A stretch of 52,500 nucleotides of DNA from Kiritimatiellales bacterium. Its GTDB lineage: Bacteria; Verrucomicrobiota; Kiritimatiellia; Kiritimatiellales; Tichowtungiaceae. The DNA lies in contig JBBADV010000004.1 of assembly GCA_041656295.1 (NCBI GenBank), forward strand, positions 1 through 52,500, read 5' to 3'. A program made the position numbers and the translations under genes. This document shows positions 41,936-50,876 of this stretch, piece by piece. The notes under the pieces are model-generated. The model saw only the letters and a program-made list of their open reading frames with translations. It made no database searches and was not told the DNA's origin. Positions within the stretch are counted from its first letter, which is position 1; every line of letters begins with the position of its first letter.

Positions 41936-43258
41936 TTATGGCAGATAAAGCAGATCGTCCACATTCACCGGCGCCCCGGTTTCAAACGAACGATTCGCCG
42001 CAATCCCGGTTAAAATTGACCGCGCACCGTCCAGATGCCCGGCGGCGCGCCCGAGCGGATCAGGCTCTGTACCGGACGCAAAAATATCGCGCTGCAGAAG
42101 AATATCGCCGCCGCCATGTCCGCCAACTGCCTCCGGCGGTTCCACCGTATAAGGCTTCTCCCAGTGCGGGAATACTGTAATTTTCTGTGTATTACTGCGC
42201 GACTCACCGATCTGTCCGCTGGCGGCGCTGATATAGGATTTTTCAAATTCATCCAACTCAATCCGTCCTTTTGTTCCATTCAATGCAATCCGGTATCCTT
42301 CCCACGGAGAGTATGCTGTGAGCGAATATGACATCTGCACACCGTTACGATAACGCACGAGAACGTTCATTGTATCTTCAATACTGATTCCGTCGCCGAA
42401 TACATTTTGGTCGCGCAGATAATGATCGCATCTTTCCGCGTTATAATACAGCCCTTCCAGCCGTTCGCCGTCTTTCAGGCTCAACGCAAACGGATCACCT
42501 GCCGCTTCCGGTGATGTACCGCGCAGATAATTATGCGTTTCACCGCGCGCTTCGGCATTTGCTTTCCCATAAAAAAACAGATGACCGAAACCGAAAACGG
42601 TTTCCGGTGAACTGTTAATCCACCAGCTTACCAAATCGAAATGGTGCGTTGCCTTATGCACCATTAAACCGCCGGAATTACGTTTATCCCGATGCCACCG
42701 CCGGAAATAATCGGCGCCGTGGACTGTATCGAGCAGCCATTCGAAATGAATCGATTTTACATCGCCGATTACACCTGACATCAGCAGTTCTTTCACTTTG
42801 CTGCGTACCGGAGAATAACGGTAGTTGAATGTGACGCGCAGTGCTTTCCCGCTGCGTTCCACCGCATCCAGAATCGCTTTGCATTTTTGAATGTCAGTCG
42901 TCATCGGTTTTTCTGTTACCGCATCGCACCCGGCGTCAAGCGCACGGATAATATATTCGTGATGCATACGATCGATGCAGGTCACTATCACGCAATCAGG
43001 TTTCTGATCCGCCAGCATCCGGTCAAATTCCGATGCGTGATAAACCGGCACCGGCGGCGCATTAAATTTTTCTTTAAATAAATTGTTGTAAAAACCCATG
43101 CGGACTTCGTTTGTATCGCAAAGACCGCACAGCTTGGATGTGTCTTTGTATGTTGTTAACAACGGGATACTGAACATTTCGGAACGGCCGCCGGTACCGA
43201 CAATAACGTACCGGCGACGGGACAAAGGTGCGGTGTTTGTTTTAATTTTCATACGCAT
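41936..43258 (-). CDS. Gfo/Idh/MocA family oxidoreductase
   Basis: A 440-residue dehydrogenase-like protein. It has the Rossmann motif RYVIVGTGGRSEMF, the catalytic-lysine motif VTEKPMTTD, and C-terminal-domain segments KNSGGLMVHKATHHFDLVSWW (split over a turn) and VRYRNGVQMSYSLTAYSPW. This larger subtype is common in carbohydrate-utilisation loci of PVC bacteria and Bacteroidetes. The substrate is unknown. Start codons at 43297, 43258 and 43252 are in frame; none has a clear ribosome site, and 43258 leaves room for a promoter toward the divergent AraC gene. There is no palindromic operator upstream, so it may be under AraC control instead. Confidence 0.88.
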   Translation of the reverse strand: MRMKIKTNTAPLSRRRYVIVGTGGRSEMFSIPLLTTYKDTSKLCGLCDTNEVRMGFYNNLFKEKFNAPPVPVYHASEFDRMLADQKPDCVIVTCIDRMHHEYIIRALDAGCDAVTEKPMTTDIQKCKAILDAVERSGKALRVTFNYRYSPVRSKVKELLMSGVIGDVKSIHFEWLLDTVHGADYFRRWHRDKRNSGGLMVHKATHHFDLVSWWINSSPETVFGFGHLFFYGKANAEARGETHNYLRGTSPEAAGDPFALSLKDGERLEGLYYNAERCDHYLRDQNVFGDGISIEDTMNVLVRYRNGVQMSYSLTAYSPWEGYRIALNGTKGRIELDEFEKSYISAASGQIGESRSNTQKITVFPHWEKPYTVEPPEAVGGHGGGDILLQRDIFASGTEPDPLGRAAGHLDGARSILTGIAANRSFETGAPVNVDDLLYLP

Positions 43259-43344
43259 ACTGTATTCGCGGCTAAGTAATCTTGTAAATATCTGCATCGC
43301 TCAATTACTTGACATTTTCGCTCATAAAAATCTATCGTGCCGTT

Positions 43345-44124
43345 ATGCTTACATACCTTGGTTATGGATTGCGACAGTACGGCCAAAAACCTTTTGCTCC
43401 CGTTATCCGGAATTACTGGGAATTTCAGGCTGTTATTAACGGTGAAATCGGAATACTTTTCCCGGAAGGTCCGGATTTTCTGCACTCCCGGACGCTATGG
43501 ATATTTCCTCCCAAATATCAACACGGATGGACCGGAAATTCATCTAAACCGGCGGAAGTCGCCGTTTTTCAATTCCGTTCAATTCCGCCGGCAATTGAGC
43601 ATTACTGTGAAACATCCGCTTCGGGATATTTAATCATCAGCCTGACTGCAGCGCAATGCAGCCAATTGCGACAGTTAACAGAAGATGCAAAGTCGTATCA
43701 GACTGATTTCGGACAGGGCGCATTTATCTGCCATCAGCATATTCTTTTTGAGCTCTGCTTTCTAGCTTATACGGCGTGCGTTAAACAGCATGGCGAACAT
43801 ATCCGATCGCATTCTCAGCAATGTGTGCAAAAGGCGCTCCAATGGTATAACGATCACATGGAAGACAACCCAGGGCAGCTGGATATTGCAAAAGCCGCCG
43901 GAGTTTCTGTCGCCCATCTCCGCCGGCTCTTTCATGAAGTTTTTGAACGTTCACCGCGCGATGTTATTGCGCAGATAAAATTTGACCGCGCAATTCAGTT
44001 AATGAGTACCCCGGGCATTAAACTGATAGAAGTTGCTGAACGCTGCGGGTTCCAAAGCGCCAGCGCATTCTCCCGCGCCTTCAAAACATTTTTCGGGTAC
44101 GCTCCGGTTTACTGGCGAAAATAA
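43345..44124 (+). CDS. AraC family transcriptional regulator
   Basis: A 259-residue regulator with an N-terminal cupin-like sensing domain (INGEIGILFPEG, WIFPPKYQHGW) and a C-terminal pair of helix-turn-helix motifs: LDIAKAAGVSVAHLRRLFHEV near 193-215 and IKLIEVAERCGFQSASAFSRA then FKTFFGYAPVYW. AraC members with cupin domains usually activate sugar catabolic genes when ligand binds. It is divergent from the Gfo/Idh gene, sharing about 85 bp of promoter space, which suggests control of that gene. The frame is open to a TTG at 43309, but that TTGACA is more likely a promoter element; ATG 43345 is used. Confidence 0.9.
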   Translation: MLTYLGYGLRQYGQKPFAPVIRNYWEFQAVINGEIGILFPEGPDFLHSRTLWIFPPKYQHGWTGNSSKPAEVAVFQFRSIPPAIEHYCETSASGYLIISLTAAQCSQLRQLTEDAKSYQTDFGQGAFICHQHILFELCFLAYTACVKQHGEHIRSHSQQCVQKALQWYNDHMEDNPGQLDIAKAAGVSVAHLRRLFHEVFERSPRDVIAQIKFDRAIQLMSTPGIKLIEVAERCGFQSASAFSRAFKTFFGYAPVYWRK

Positions 44125-44137
44125 TGTTTATAAGCAG

Positions 44138-45208
44138 CTACATATATAATGGACAGGGTTCCAGCGATGACCCAATCCGGCGTGTTGTTTTTCCTGCGAC
44201 CCAGAAACCTGAACAAACCTGTTGCCCCGGCATTTTTGGAATGCCTTTTTCACCGCGCCGCACCAGATTCACCAGCATATCTGTAGCCGCCGCACCAATC
44301 GCCGCCGCATTCTGATGAATGCCGGAAATAATCCCGTGATCTTCCGACGGATGATCCAGCACCGCCACGCCGATATCATCAGGAACTTTAATTCCGGCGG
44401 CCGGCAGTTTCAGATAAAGCGATGTTTCCAGCGTAATTACTGCTTCAAGCTTATTCTTCTGAATCCACTGAACCGCGTGCAAAAGATTGAGCTGATCATA
44501 AAACAAAACCGGCAGATGAAGCTTCCGTGCATTTCCCCAAAACAAATACGCTGACGTCCAACGGTGCCGTGTCCGGACATCTAATGTTCGTCCCAGTAGA
44601 AAACCAATTCGCCGGTAACCGAGATTTTCCAGCTCATGCAGTGCCGAAAACATGCCGTCCAGATGATCATGCCGGACGCAGTCAAAACGCGGTGCGTCCA
44701 TCGTTTCGGAAAGCTCAACGACGCTGAAATGGTCCCAGTTAAACGCAAACAGTTTTTTGCCGGTCTGCAGAACATCTTCGCTCAACGGCGCAATCATCAC
44801 GCCGTCAATTCCGCGCGTCCACAGCATCTTGCTCATTTTCTCCGATGTCATTCCCGGCTGACGCAACCAGAATGGCTCCAATTCATACCCGTATTCCAGC
44901 GCACGCGCTTTTGCTCCTTCAAAATTTTCGCGGTGATGGCTCCACTTTTTCCAGCCGTTTTCAGTTGTATCACTCGTTAAAAACGCCAGCCGTTCGCCAG
45001 CCTGAATATACGGCACGCGCGCCAGGGTCGCCATCGCTTTCGCCACTTTCGGATTCGGACGGTACTTCAACTCTTTCGCGATTTTCTGAATACGGGCGCG
45101 GGTGTCTTTAGCAATCCGTGAATCATCGCGCAGCGCCAGCGAAACCGTCATACGTGACACACCCGCTTTTTCCGCAATATCTCTTAAACAAACGGCGTTC
45201 TTCTTCAT
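44138..45208 (-). CDS. LacI family transcriptional regulator
   Basis: A 356-residue regulator with N-terminal helix-turn-helix LRDIAEKAGVSRMTVSLAL, hinge YRPNPKVAKAMATL, and a ligand-binding domain (GIDGVMIAPLSED, LENLGYRRIGFLLG, DDIGVAVLDHP). It converges with the AraC gene, with 13 bp between the stops. Being next to the 34-42 kb gene cluster, it is the first candidate for binding the six TTTTACGTAAAA sites, since LacI operators are typically palindromes with a central CG. No such site lies before this gene itself, so there is no sign of autoregulation through the same motif. Confidence 0.92.
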   Translation of the reverse strand: MKKNAVCLRDIAEKAGVSRMTVSLALRDDSRIAKDTRARIQKIAKELKYRPNPKVAKAMATLARVPYIQAGERLAFLTSDTTENGWKKWSHHRENFEGAKARALEYGYELEPFWLRQPGMTSEKMSKMLWTRGIDGVMIAPLSEDVLQTGKKLFAFNWDHFSVVELSETMDAPRFDCVRHDHLDGMFSALHELENLGYRRIGFLLGRTLDVRTRHRWTSAYLFWGNARKLHLPVLFYDQLNLLHAVQWIQKNKLEAVITLETSLYLKLPAAGIKVPDDIGVAVLDHPSEDHGIISGIHQNAAAIGAAATDMLVNLVRRGEKGIPKMPGQQVCSGFWVAGKTTRRIGSSLEPCPLYM

Positions 45209-45280
45209 CTCGTATTGACTATAAACAGAACCGTGCCGTACATAAATCTCAATGTTGCGTCATTTTTATATCTCTAAAAT

Positions 45281-46639
45281 TTAAAGATACTGCGCAAAAC
45301 GGGCAAAAAACAGCTCTTTAAGAGTGATGTCGATTTCGAATGTTTCTGTAGAAAGCCCCTGCCCTTGTTTAAGTAAACCGGCGGCAATCATTTCGACAGT
45401 ATCTTTGTCGGACGTGAAAATATTGAGTTCATAATTTTTGTGCAGGCTTAAATCATCGAAATTGGCTGATCCGAAGCACGCCCATTGATCGTAAACGGCG
45501 GCTTTGACGTGAGTCATGCCGGGATAGATGAAAACACGCACACCGTGGTCGAGCAGCAGTTTGACCGTTTTTTTATTCGCGCTGATTCCAATCCCGTGAT
45601 TAACGTCACGCGGAACAGTAACACGTACATCCACACCGCGTTTGCGCGCGGCACAAAGCTGATATACAATGGGCATATTCCACAGATATGGATTTTCAAT
45701 ATAGATACGCTGTTTCGCATTTTTAATTGCGCGCAGCTGACCTTTATAAATGTGAGCGCGGAATGGTGTGGTGACAGCAAAAAAAATGTGTTCCGGCAGA
45801 TGCGCAGGATTTTCAATGGTCTGTTCCGGTTTTTGACGGGTACCGCCGGCGTATTCCCAGGATTCATTGAAATAGTTTTTTAATAAATTTACTGCCGGAC
45901 CGGTGATTTCAAACATGGCATCGCGCCAGTCATAGCGGTATTCACGCCCGATATTCATGCCGCCGAAATAAGCAAGGTCATCGATCAGAAAATATTTAGA
46001 ATGTTCTGAGGTCATCAGAGTGTGGCACGCGCGTTGCAGAGCGATTCCACCGGCGGCAAGATAATGGACCATGTCGCGGACTTCATATATATAGTTTTTC
46101 GGCAGCGACGGCGCATGCACATTCCACGCCATGCGCGTACCGGCAGAGTCGTAAAGAACCCGCACCGGAATTTCCTGCGCCTTTTCAATCAGCAGATCGG
46201 CGATTTTTTTAGCAACGTCATCATTATCGAAAATATAGGTTTTCAGATCGATCCGGCGGGTTGCACTGAGAATGGAATTTTTGAATTCAGGAAAAAAAGC
46301 ATCGCCGTTTAACAGCATTTTAATTTCACCGGCCACTGGATCGCCGCTTCTCCGGTGCAGCCATCTTGTCATAATTTCGGGTTTCATTTCTTCGCCGGTG
46401 GAACAGATTGCCGGAACATTGCGAATTTTCAAAACCGGGAAAGATACGTAACGCCGCCACGACGACAAAAGCACCTCTGTCCAGAATGTTTTTATCCGCC
46501 AGCCGATTTCCGCGGTATCACTCATCGGATACTTGGCAATTTCCACCGTATTATCATAGGCAATCTGCCGCCCAAGCGTGCTGCATCCGGTGGCAGAAAG
46601 CAGGATGAGGACAAGAATATCATGTAAAAAAAATTTCAT
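45281..46639 (-). CDS. Phospholipase D-family lipoprotein
   Basis: A 452-residue protein of the phospholipase D/cardiolipin synthase superfamily. The N-terminus has a lipobox (LLSATGC, lipidation at C19). Two HKD motifs are complete: HSKYFLIDD (H213, K215, D220) and HVKAAVYDQ (H377, K379, D384), each followed by a Gly-rich or Ser-Asn segment (GGMNIG, GSANFDD). Cardiolipin synthases are usually membrane-spanning, whereas this one is anchored by lipid, so phospholipid or nucleic-acid hydrolysis in the periplasm is also possible. It is divergent from bamA, with 125 bp between the starts. Confidence 0.88.
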   Translation of the reverse strand: MKFFLHDILVLILLSATGCSTLGRQIAYDNTVEIAKYPMSDTAEIGWRIKTFWTEVLLSSWRRYVSFPVLKIRNVPAICSTGEEMKPEIMTRWLHRRSGDPVAGEIKMLLNGDAFFPEFKNSILSATRRIDLKTYIFDNDDVAKKIADLLIEKAQEIPVRVLYDSAGTRMAWNVHAPSLPKNYIYEVRDMVHYLAAGGIALQRACHTLMTSEHSKYFLIDDLAYFGGMNIGREYRYDWRDAMFEITGPAVNLLKNYFNESWEYAGGTRQKPEQTIENPAHLPEHIFFAVTTPFRAHIYKGQLRAIKNAKQRIYIENPYLWNMPIVYQLCAARKRGVDVRVTVPRDVNHGIGISANKKTVKLLLDHGVRVFIYPGMTHVKAAVYDQWACFGSANFDDLSLHKNYELNIFTSDKDTVEMIAAGLLKQGQGLSTETFEIDITLKELFFARFAQYL

Positions 46640-46764
46640 GAGTCAGCAGGAACCTAGCACGGGATACACCACAAACTGAACTGTTAATTTAGCCGGCGAA
46701 ATTTAATTATTAAATTATTCATTCTTCCACTCATTGGAAATTCCGTTTATTCTCCCTGTTCTGT

Positions 46765-49161
46765 ATGAAAAGTTTTATTCGGTTTTTGGGTCTTACAGCT
46801 GCTGCCGGAATTGCTATGCCGGTTTTTGCACTGACGCTGAATGACGTGCGCATTGAGAATATTGAAAAAACGCCGCTGGATGCGACATTTGTGCGGGCCT
46901 ACACCTCACTGCGCGCCGGTCAGGAAGTTGAAAATGAAGAAGAACTGAATGCAGCGGTGGCGCGCGATGTGGATAATCTGCGCCGCTCCGGCCGGTTTTC
47001 ATATGTACGTGCATTCGTAGAACGCGAGGACGGCACGTATAATTTAGTATACAGCGTGGCGGGCCGGTCGCGGCTGAGAACGTTGAATGTGATGACTGAC
47101 GGGCGTATAAGCAGCCGGAAAGTCCGGCAGCAGCTCGAACTGAAGCCCGGCGATTATATCGATGAAGCTGTCGTTGGCGAAAAGGCCCGCAAGGCAGAAG
47201 CGTACTGCCGGAAAAATAAATATCCGGGAGCTGAAGTAAAATGGGAGCTGACGCCGGATGAAATACTCGGCACGGTGGATGTCATCATTACGGTGCACGA
47301 AGGCGCGCGCATGCGCGTAAAGAAAATTGATTTTTCCGGCGATCATTTCGCGAGTGACAGCCGTACAGCTAAAACCGGACGCTTCTTTGCTCAGCTTGTT
47401 CCGCGCGGCAAAACCAGCAAAGATCCGGCGGCGGATGTGGTTCGCAGTGAATTACGCCGGGAGCTGAAACAAAAAAAGACGTGGTGGATTACGCCGTGGT
47501 TTGGAGCATATCACCCAGAATACACCGAAGCAGACGTGGCAGCAATCCGTCAGTTTTATTTGAATCGCGGCTATCTGGATGTAGAGGTGGAACAGCCGGA
47601 TTTAACAAGCCTGGGCCGCGGTGCACTGAAACTGAGCTATACCGTTGCCGAAGGCATCCAGTACCGGATCGGCACAATTGAGCTCGATGGCATAACACTG
47701 TTTGACGAGGTTGAGGTTGAGCGCCAGATTCGTTTGCGTACCGGCGATATTGCTTCGCGCGCCGCCATTCATTCCGCCGCCGATGCGGTGAATCATTATT
47801 ACGGTAACCGCGGTTATATTAAGAATTATGTGACGCCGCAGATCACCACCGATCCTGAAACAAAAACAGCCGATATCCGTTTCAATGTTCACGAAGGCGA
47901 GCTGGCAACAATTAATGAAATCCTCATTCGCGGCAACGAAAAAACAAAAGATGAAGTTCTGCGGCGCGAGCTGGCAGTATATCCCGGCGAGCAGTTTCAT
48001 CAGCAGCGCGTTGAGACCAGTGAGAACCGGCTGCGGAATCTCGGGTTTTTTGAAATCGTCAGCAGCTCGTATGATGAAACAGACGGCAGTGTGACAAATG
48101 CTTATGACCTGACATTCAAGGTAAAAGAAAAACCGACCGGCAGTTTTCTGATCGGTGCCGGTTTTTCAAGTGTAGATAATCTCGTTGGTTTCGCCGAACT
48201 CTCGCAGGGTAATTTTGATATTTTCAACTGGCCGCCGGTCGGCGGCGGACAAAAAATGAAACTGCGTGTGCAGGCGGGAACGAAACGGAACGACGTTGAA
48301 ATTTCATTTATTGAACCGTGGTTTCTGGATCGCCAGCTTGCATTCGGCATCGATCTCTATCACCGCGAAGCTGGTTATTATAGCGATAAATATGATTTGA
48401 TCACCACCGGCGCGCGCCTTTCATTAACCAAGCCGCTGGGCACTTTCACACGCGGCACACTCAGTTATGCATTCGAACGGTTTGAAATTGACGACCTGCA
48501 CCGTGACGCGCCGGTTGAAGTTGTGAGAGAAGAAGCAGACGGCGCACGGTTGAAATCCACAGTCGGGTTCACCTTGTCCCGCGATACACGCGACCAGTTT
48601 TATATTCCGACACGCGGCAACTATTCTGCCGCCAAAGCCGAAATTTCCGGCGGACCGCTCGGCGCAGATACCGATATTTATCTGCTCGAACTTCGCTCGT
48701 CGCAGTTCTGGAGCATCGGCGATCACGTCTTTAATCTAAAGGGTGCAATCTCTACGGTAGACGGTTATAACAGCAGTGACGTTTCCGTCTTCGACCGTCT
48801 CTACCTTGGCGGTCCGCGCACCGTCCGCGCTTTCAAATACCGTCGCGTCAGCCCGCGTTCTCGAGGGCCGGATGCTGACGAACCGATTGGCGGTTACAGC
48901 AGCTGGTATATGACCGCGGAATATACCATGCCGCTATGGAATAAAATTCGCGGCGCCGTGTTCTATGATATCGGTACTGTAACAGACGATACGTTTGATT
49001 TTGGCAACCGGGGCGATATTAATTCCGGTTACGGTATCGGCATCCGTCTCGATCTGCCGATGTTCCCGATCCGGCTGGATTACGCTATTCCGCATTTGCG
49101 GGACGATGATAACAACAGCAGCAGCGGCCGCTTTAACTTCCTGATCGGCCATACATTCTAA
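46765..49161 (+). CDS. bamA: Outer membrane protein assembly factor BamA
   Basis: A 798-residue outer-membrane protein with signal peptide (LGLTAAAGIAMPVFA), five POTRA domains over roughly residues 24-420 (for example LRAGQEVENEEELNAAV, RNLGFFEIVSSSY), and a C-terminal 16-strand barrel. The conserved VRAFKYRR loop-6 region is present as TVRAFKYRRVSPRSRGP, and the last residues FLIGHTF end in Phe as required for recognition by the Bam complex. It inserts beta-barrel proteins into the outer membrane and so shows a Gram-negative envelope. It is followed by a shared terminator; skp/ompH and lpxD, often found next to bamA, are not here. Confidence 0.96.
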   Translation: MKSFIRFLGLTAAAGIAMPVFALTLNDVRIENIEKTPLDATFVRAYTSLRAGQEVENEEELNAAVARDVDNLRRSGRFSYVRAFVEREDGTYNLVYSVAGRSRLRTLNVMTDGRISSRKVRQQLELKPGDYIDEAVVGEKARKAEAYCRKNKYPGAEVKWELTPDEILGTVDVIITVHEGARMRVKKIDFSGDHFASDSRTAKTGRFFAQLVPRGKTSKDPAADVVRSELRRELKQKKTWWITPWFGAYHPEYTEADVAAIRQFYLNRGYLDVEVEQPDLTSLGRGALKLSYTVAEGIQYRIGTIELDGITLFDEVEVERQIRLRTGDIASRAAIHSAADAVNHYYGNRGYIKNYVTPQITTDPETKTADIRFNVHEGELATINEILIRGNEKTKDEVLRRELAVYPGEQFHQQRVETSENRLRNLGFFEIVSSSYDETDGSVTNAYDLTFKVKEKPTGSFLIGAGFSSVDNLVGFAELSQGNFDIFNWPPVGGGQKMKLRVQAGTKRNDVEISFIEPWFLDRQLAFGIDLYHREAGYYSDKYDLITTGARLSLTKPLGTFTRGTLSYAFERFEIDDLHRDAPVEVVREEADGARLKSTVGFTLSRDTRDQFYIPTRGNYSAAKAEISGGPLGADTDIYLLELRSSQFWSIGDHVFNLKGAISTVDGYNSSDVSVFDRLYLGGPRTVRAFKYRRVSPRSRGPDADEPIGGYSSWYMTAEYTMPLWNKIRGAVFYDIGTVTDDTFDFGNRGDINSGYGIGIRLDLPMFPIRLDYAIPHLRDDDNNSSSGRFNFLIGHTF

Positions 49162-49166
49162 CAAAA

Positions 49167-49188
49167 AACCCGCTCAAAAGAGCGGGTT
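49167..49188. terminator. Shared terminator between bamA and rpmB
   Basis: AACCCGCTC/GAGCGGGTT, a perfect 9-bp stem with an AAAA loop, lies between the convergent bamA and rpmB stops. The A-run before it (AAAAAA) gives a T-run for minus-strand rpmB transcripts; the plus strand has only a short T-run, so it acts mainly for rpmB. Confidence 0.88.
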
Positions 49189-49212
49189 ATGCAATTTGTC
49201 CGAAAAGCAGAT

Positions 49213-49440
49213 TTATGCCTTGGTGACCTGCCCTGAACGGATTGCTTTGGCAGAGACCCAAACACGTTTAACAGTTCCGTTTTCATCGCGCACGCGAATA
49301 CGCTGCAGATTCGCTTTAAACGTGCGTTTTGTGGCGCTGGTGATGTGCAAACCGATCCCGCCCTTGCTTTTTCTCAACCCCTTACGGACGATCCGGCGGC
49401 CTGAAAGGGTTCCTTTTCCTGTTACTGCACACTTAGCCAT
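49213..49440 (-). CDS. rpmB: 50S ribosomal protein L28
   Basis: A 75-residue basic protein beginning MAKCAVTGKGTLSGRRIV, with the L28 signature KRTFKANLQRIRV and ending in WVSAKAIRSG. Length is usual for L28. GAGGAA lies 8 bases before the ATG. It stands alone, without rpmG beside it. The single Cys near the N-terminus is one of the positions used in zinc-type L28, but the full set is not present, so this is a zinc-free type. Confidence 0.96.
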   Translation of the reverse strand: MAKCAVTGKGTLSGRRIVRKGLRKSKGGIGLHITSATKRTFKANLQRIRVRDENGTVKRVWVSAKAIRSGQVTKA

Positions 49441-49540
49441 GACAATTTCCTCACAATCTCAAAATTATTTCAAAAGAGCGCTTAACTTACGGGCACTCTG
49501 CCTCGATAGCAAGCGCAATATCACAAAAAACTCAGACGGA

Positions 49541-50236
49541 TTACGATCCGGCAAAATTTGCCAGCGGCGAATTCTCGAGCGCCGGAAAAATTTTAAGTTC
49601 CCGTTCGCAGACAGTAGAAAAATTTTGCAGCAGACGGTCACGCACCTCATTCAGCGCCGGACACTTTTCACCGAGTACAGTCTGCATAGACGCTACCGGC
49701 TGGCCGATAAGTCCGCACGGCACGATGGTTTGGAATCCGGTGAGATCAAGATTTACATTAAAGCTCATACCGTGAAATGAAACCCACCGTTTTAAACGGA
49801 ATCCGATGGCGGCAACTTTACCCTGCTCTGTCCAGGCACCGTTTTTACCCTCAACACGGAATCCGTCGATGCCGAAATCAGCGAGTGTACGAAGCGCAAC
49901 TTCCTCGAGATTCCCGAGATAGCCGTGCGAATCCGCTCCGCGTCCGCCGAGATACAGAATCGGATACAGCACCCACTGCCCCGGAGCATGATAGGTGACA
50001 TCGCCCCCGCGTTCGGCGTGAAAAAGTTCGATGCCGCGTTTTTTATACTCCTCGCGCGGCAGCAGCAGAAAATTATCACGGCCGCGCGTGCCGAGCGTTA
50101 TCGTCGGCGTGTGCTGCAGAATCAGAATAGTATCGGGAATTTCGCCGTTCTGACGCGCAGTCAGCAGACAGTGCTGTAAATTAAGTCCGTATTGATACGG
50201 CACCGGTTTTTCAAATTGTATCGCAAAAGACTTCAT
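49541..50236 (-). CDS. lipB: Octanoyl-[acyl-carrier protein]:protein transferase (lipoate synthesis)
   Basis: A 231-residue LipB. Diagnostic parts are TPTITLGTRG, the RGGDVTYHAPGQ substrate loop, K140 in GKVAAIG, FHGMSFNV and catalytic C174 in VPCGL. It moves octanoyl groups from acyl carrier protein to lipoyl domains before LipA adds sulfur. Length is typical. No lipA lies nearby. The gap to rpmB is 100 bp and the frame upstream is closed. Confidence 0.96.
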   Translation of the reverse strand: MKSFAIQFEKPVPYQYGLNLQHCLLTARQNGEIPDTILILQHTPTITLGTRGRDNFLLLPREEYKKRGIELFHAERGGDVTYHAPGQWVLYPILYLGGRGADSHGYLGNLEEVALRTLADFGIDGFRVEGKNGAWTEQGKVAAIGFRLKRWVSFHGMSFNVNLDLTGFQTIVPCGLIGQPVASMQTVLGEKCPALNEVRDRLLQNFSTVCERELKIFPALENSPLANFAGS

Positions 50237-50339
50237 CTTTTCAGGGAATAATAGAATACGGGAATGATGGATGATTGGACGGGAAAATCAATCAGAGACG
50301 CTAAACATAAGATATGTGATTCATTCAGCTCAACACCAG

Positions 50340-50520
50340 CATCTCCGGCAGTTTTTCTCATGGCCCTTTATCACGCCAACACTGAATCTGCGATGCGTGT
50401 TCTTCCAGTCCCCGGAGCAGCAGATCCCGCCACGGCGTATCGGTGCACAAGATCCAGAAAACAGCATTGACATGACCTTAATCGCCCCGGCTACCGGCTT
50501 TGCCGGGAAGCAGAGGATCC
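50340..50520 (-). pseudogene. IS5-family transposase remnant
   Basis: Reading the minus strand in shifting frames recovers pieces of the N-terminal part of an IS5-type transposase in order: LDPLLPGKAG, an in-frame stop, AVFWILCTDTPWRDL, then after a frameshift GDWKNTHRRFSV, another shift WRDKG, and EKLPEMLVLS. This matches the family pattern PLLPGxxG...AVLWILRTGxPWRDLP...GxWxxxxxRFxRWxxxGvWE. At least three lesions exist and the catalytic DDE part is absent, so it is dead. Together with the terminator it explains the 380 bp between lipB and the 5S gene, where no intact gene is seen. Confidence 0.75.
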
Positions 50521-50578
50521 AAGCAGCCCCCGAGTTTTTATCTAAAATATCATGCTCGCCGATGTAAAGGATATGATT

Positions 50579-50612
50579 ATAAAAAAACCGTTCTGAGTAA
50601 TCAGAACGGTTT
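50579..50612 (-). terminator. Terminator of the rRNA operon
   Basis: A perfect 12-bp stem, AAACCGTTCTGA/TCAGAACGGTTT with a GTAA loop, lies 6 bp after the 5S 3' end. Reading the minus strand, it is followed by seven T. It ends the 23S-5S transcript. Confidence 0.93.
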
Positions 50613-50617
50613 AAAAA

Positions 50618-50733
<116 letters not shown>

Positions 50734-50876
50734 AAAAGCGGTTTTCAGTTCACAGTTTTCGGTTTACAGTTCCAAGCTGTATAACTCTGAACCCGGAACA
50801 CAAAACTCTGAACATCATTAAAAATGAATTGCATAGATTAGGGAACTGCACAGCATGTGTGCCGTTAAAAAAGTAA
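50734..50876 (-). other. 23S-5S spacer with short repeated words
   Basis: A 143-bp spacer without tRNA. On the plus strand it holds CAGTTCACAG, GTTTACAGTT and two CTCTGAAC words, i.e. diverged direct repeats of a type common in intergenic DNA. No gene is seen. Confidence 0.5.

Noticed and set aside
43309..43344. TTG start that would extend the AraC regulator by 12 residues
   Set aside because: TTGACA here looks more like a promoter element, and the extension has no ribosome site or homology.
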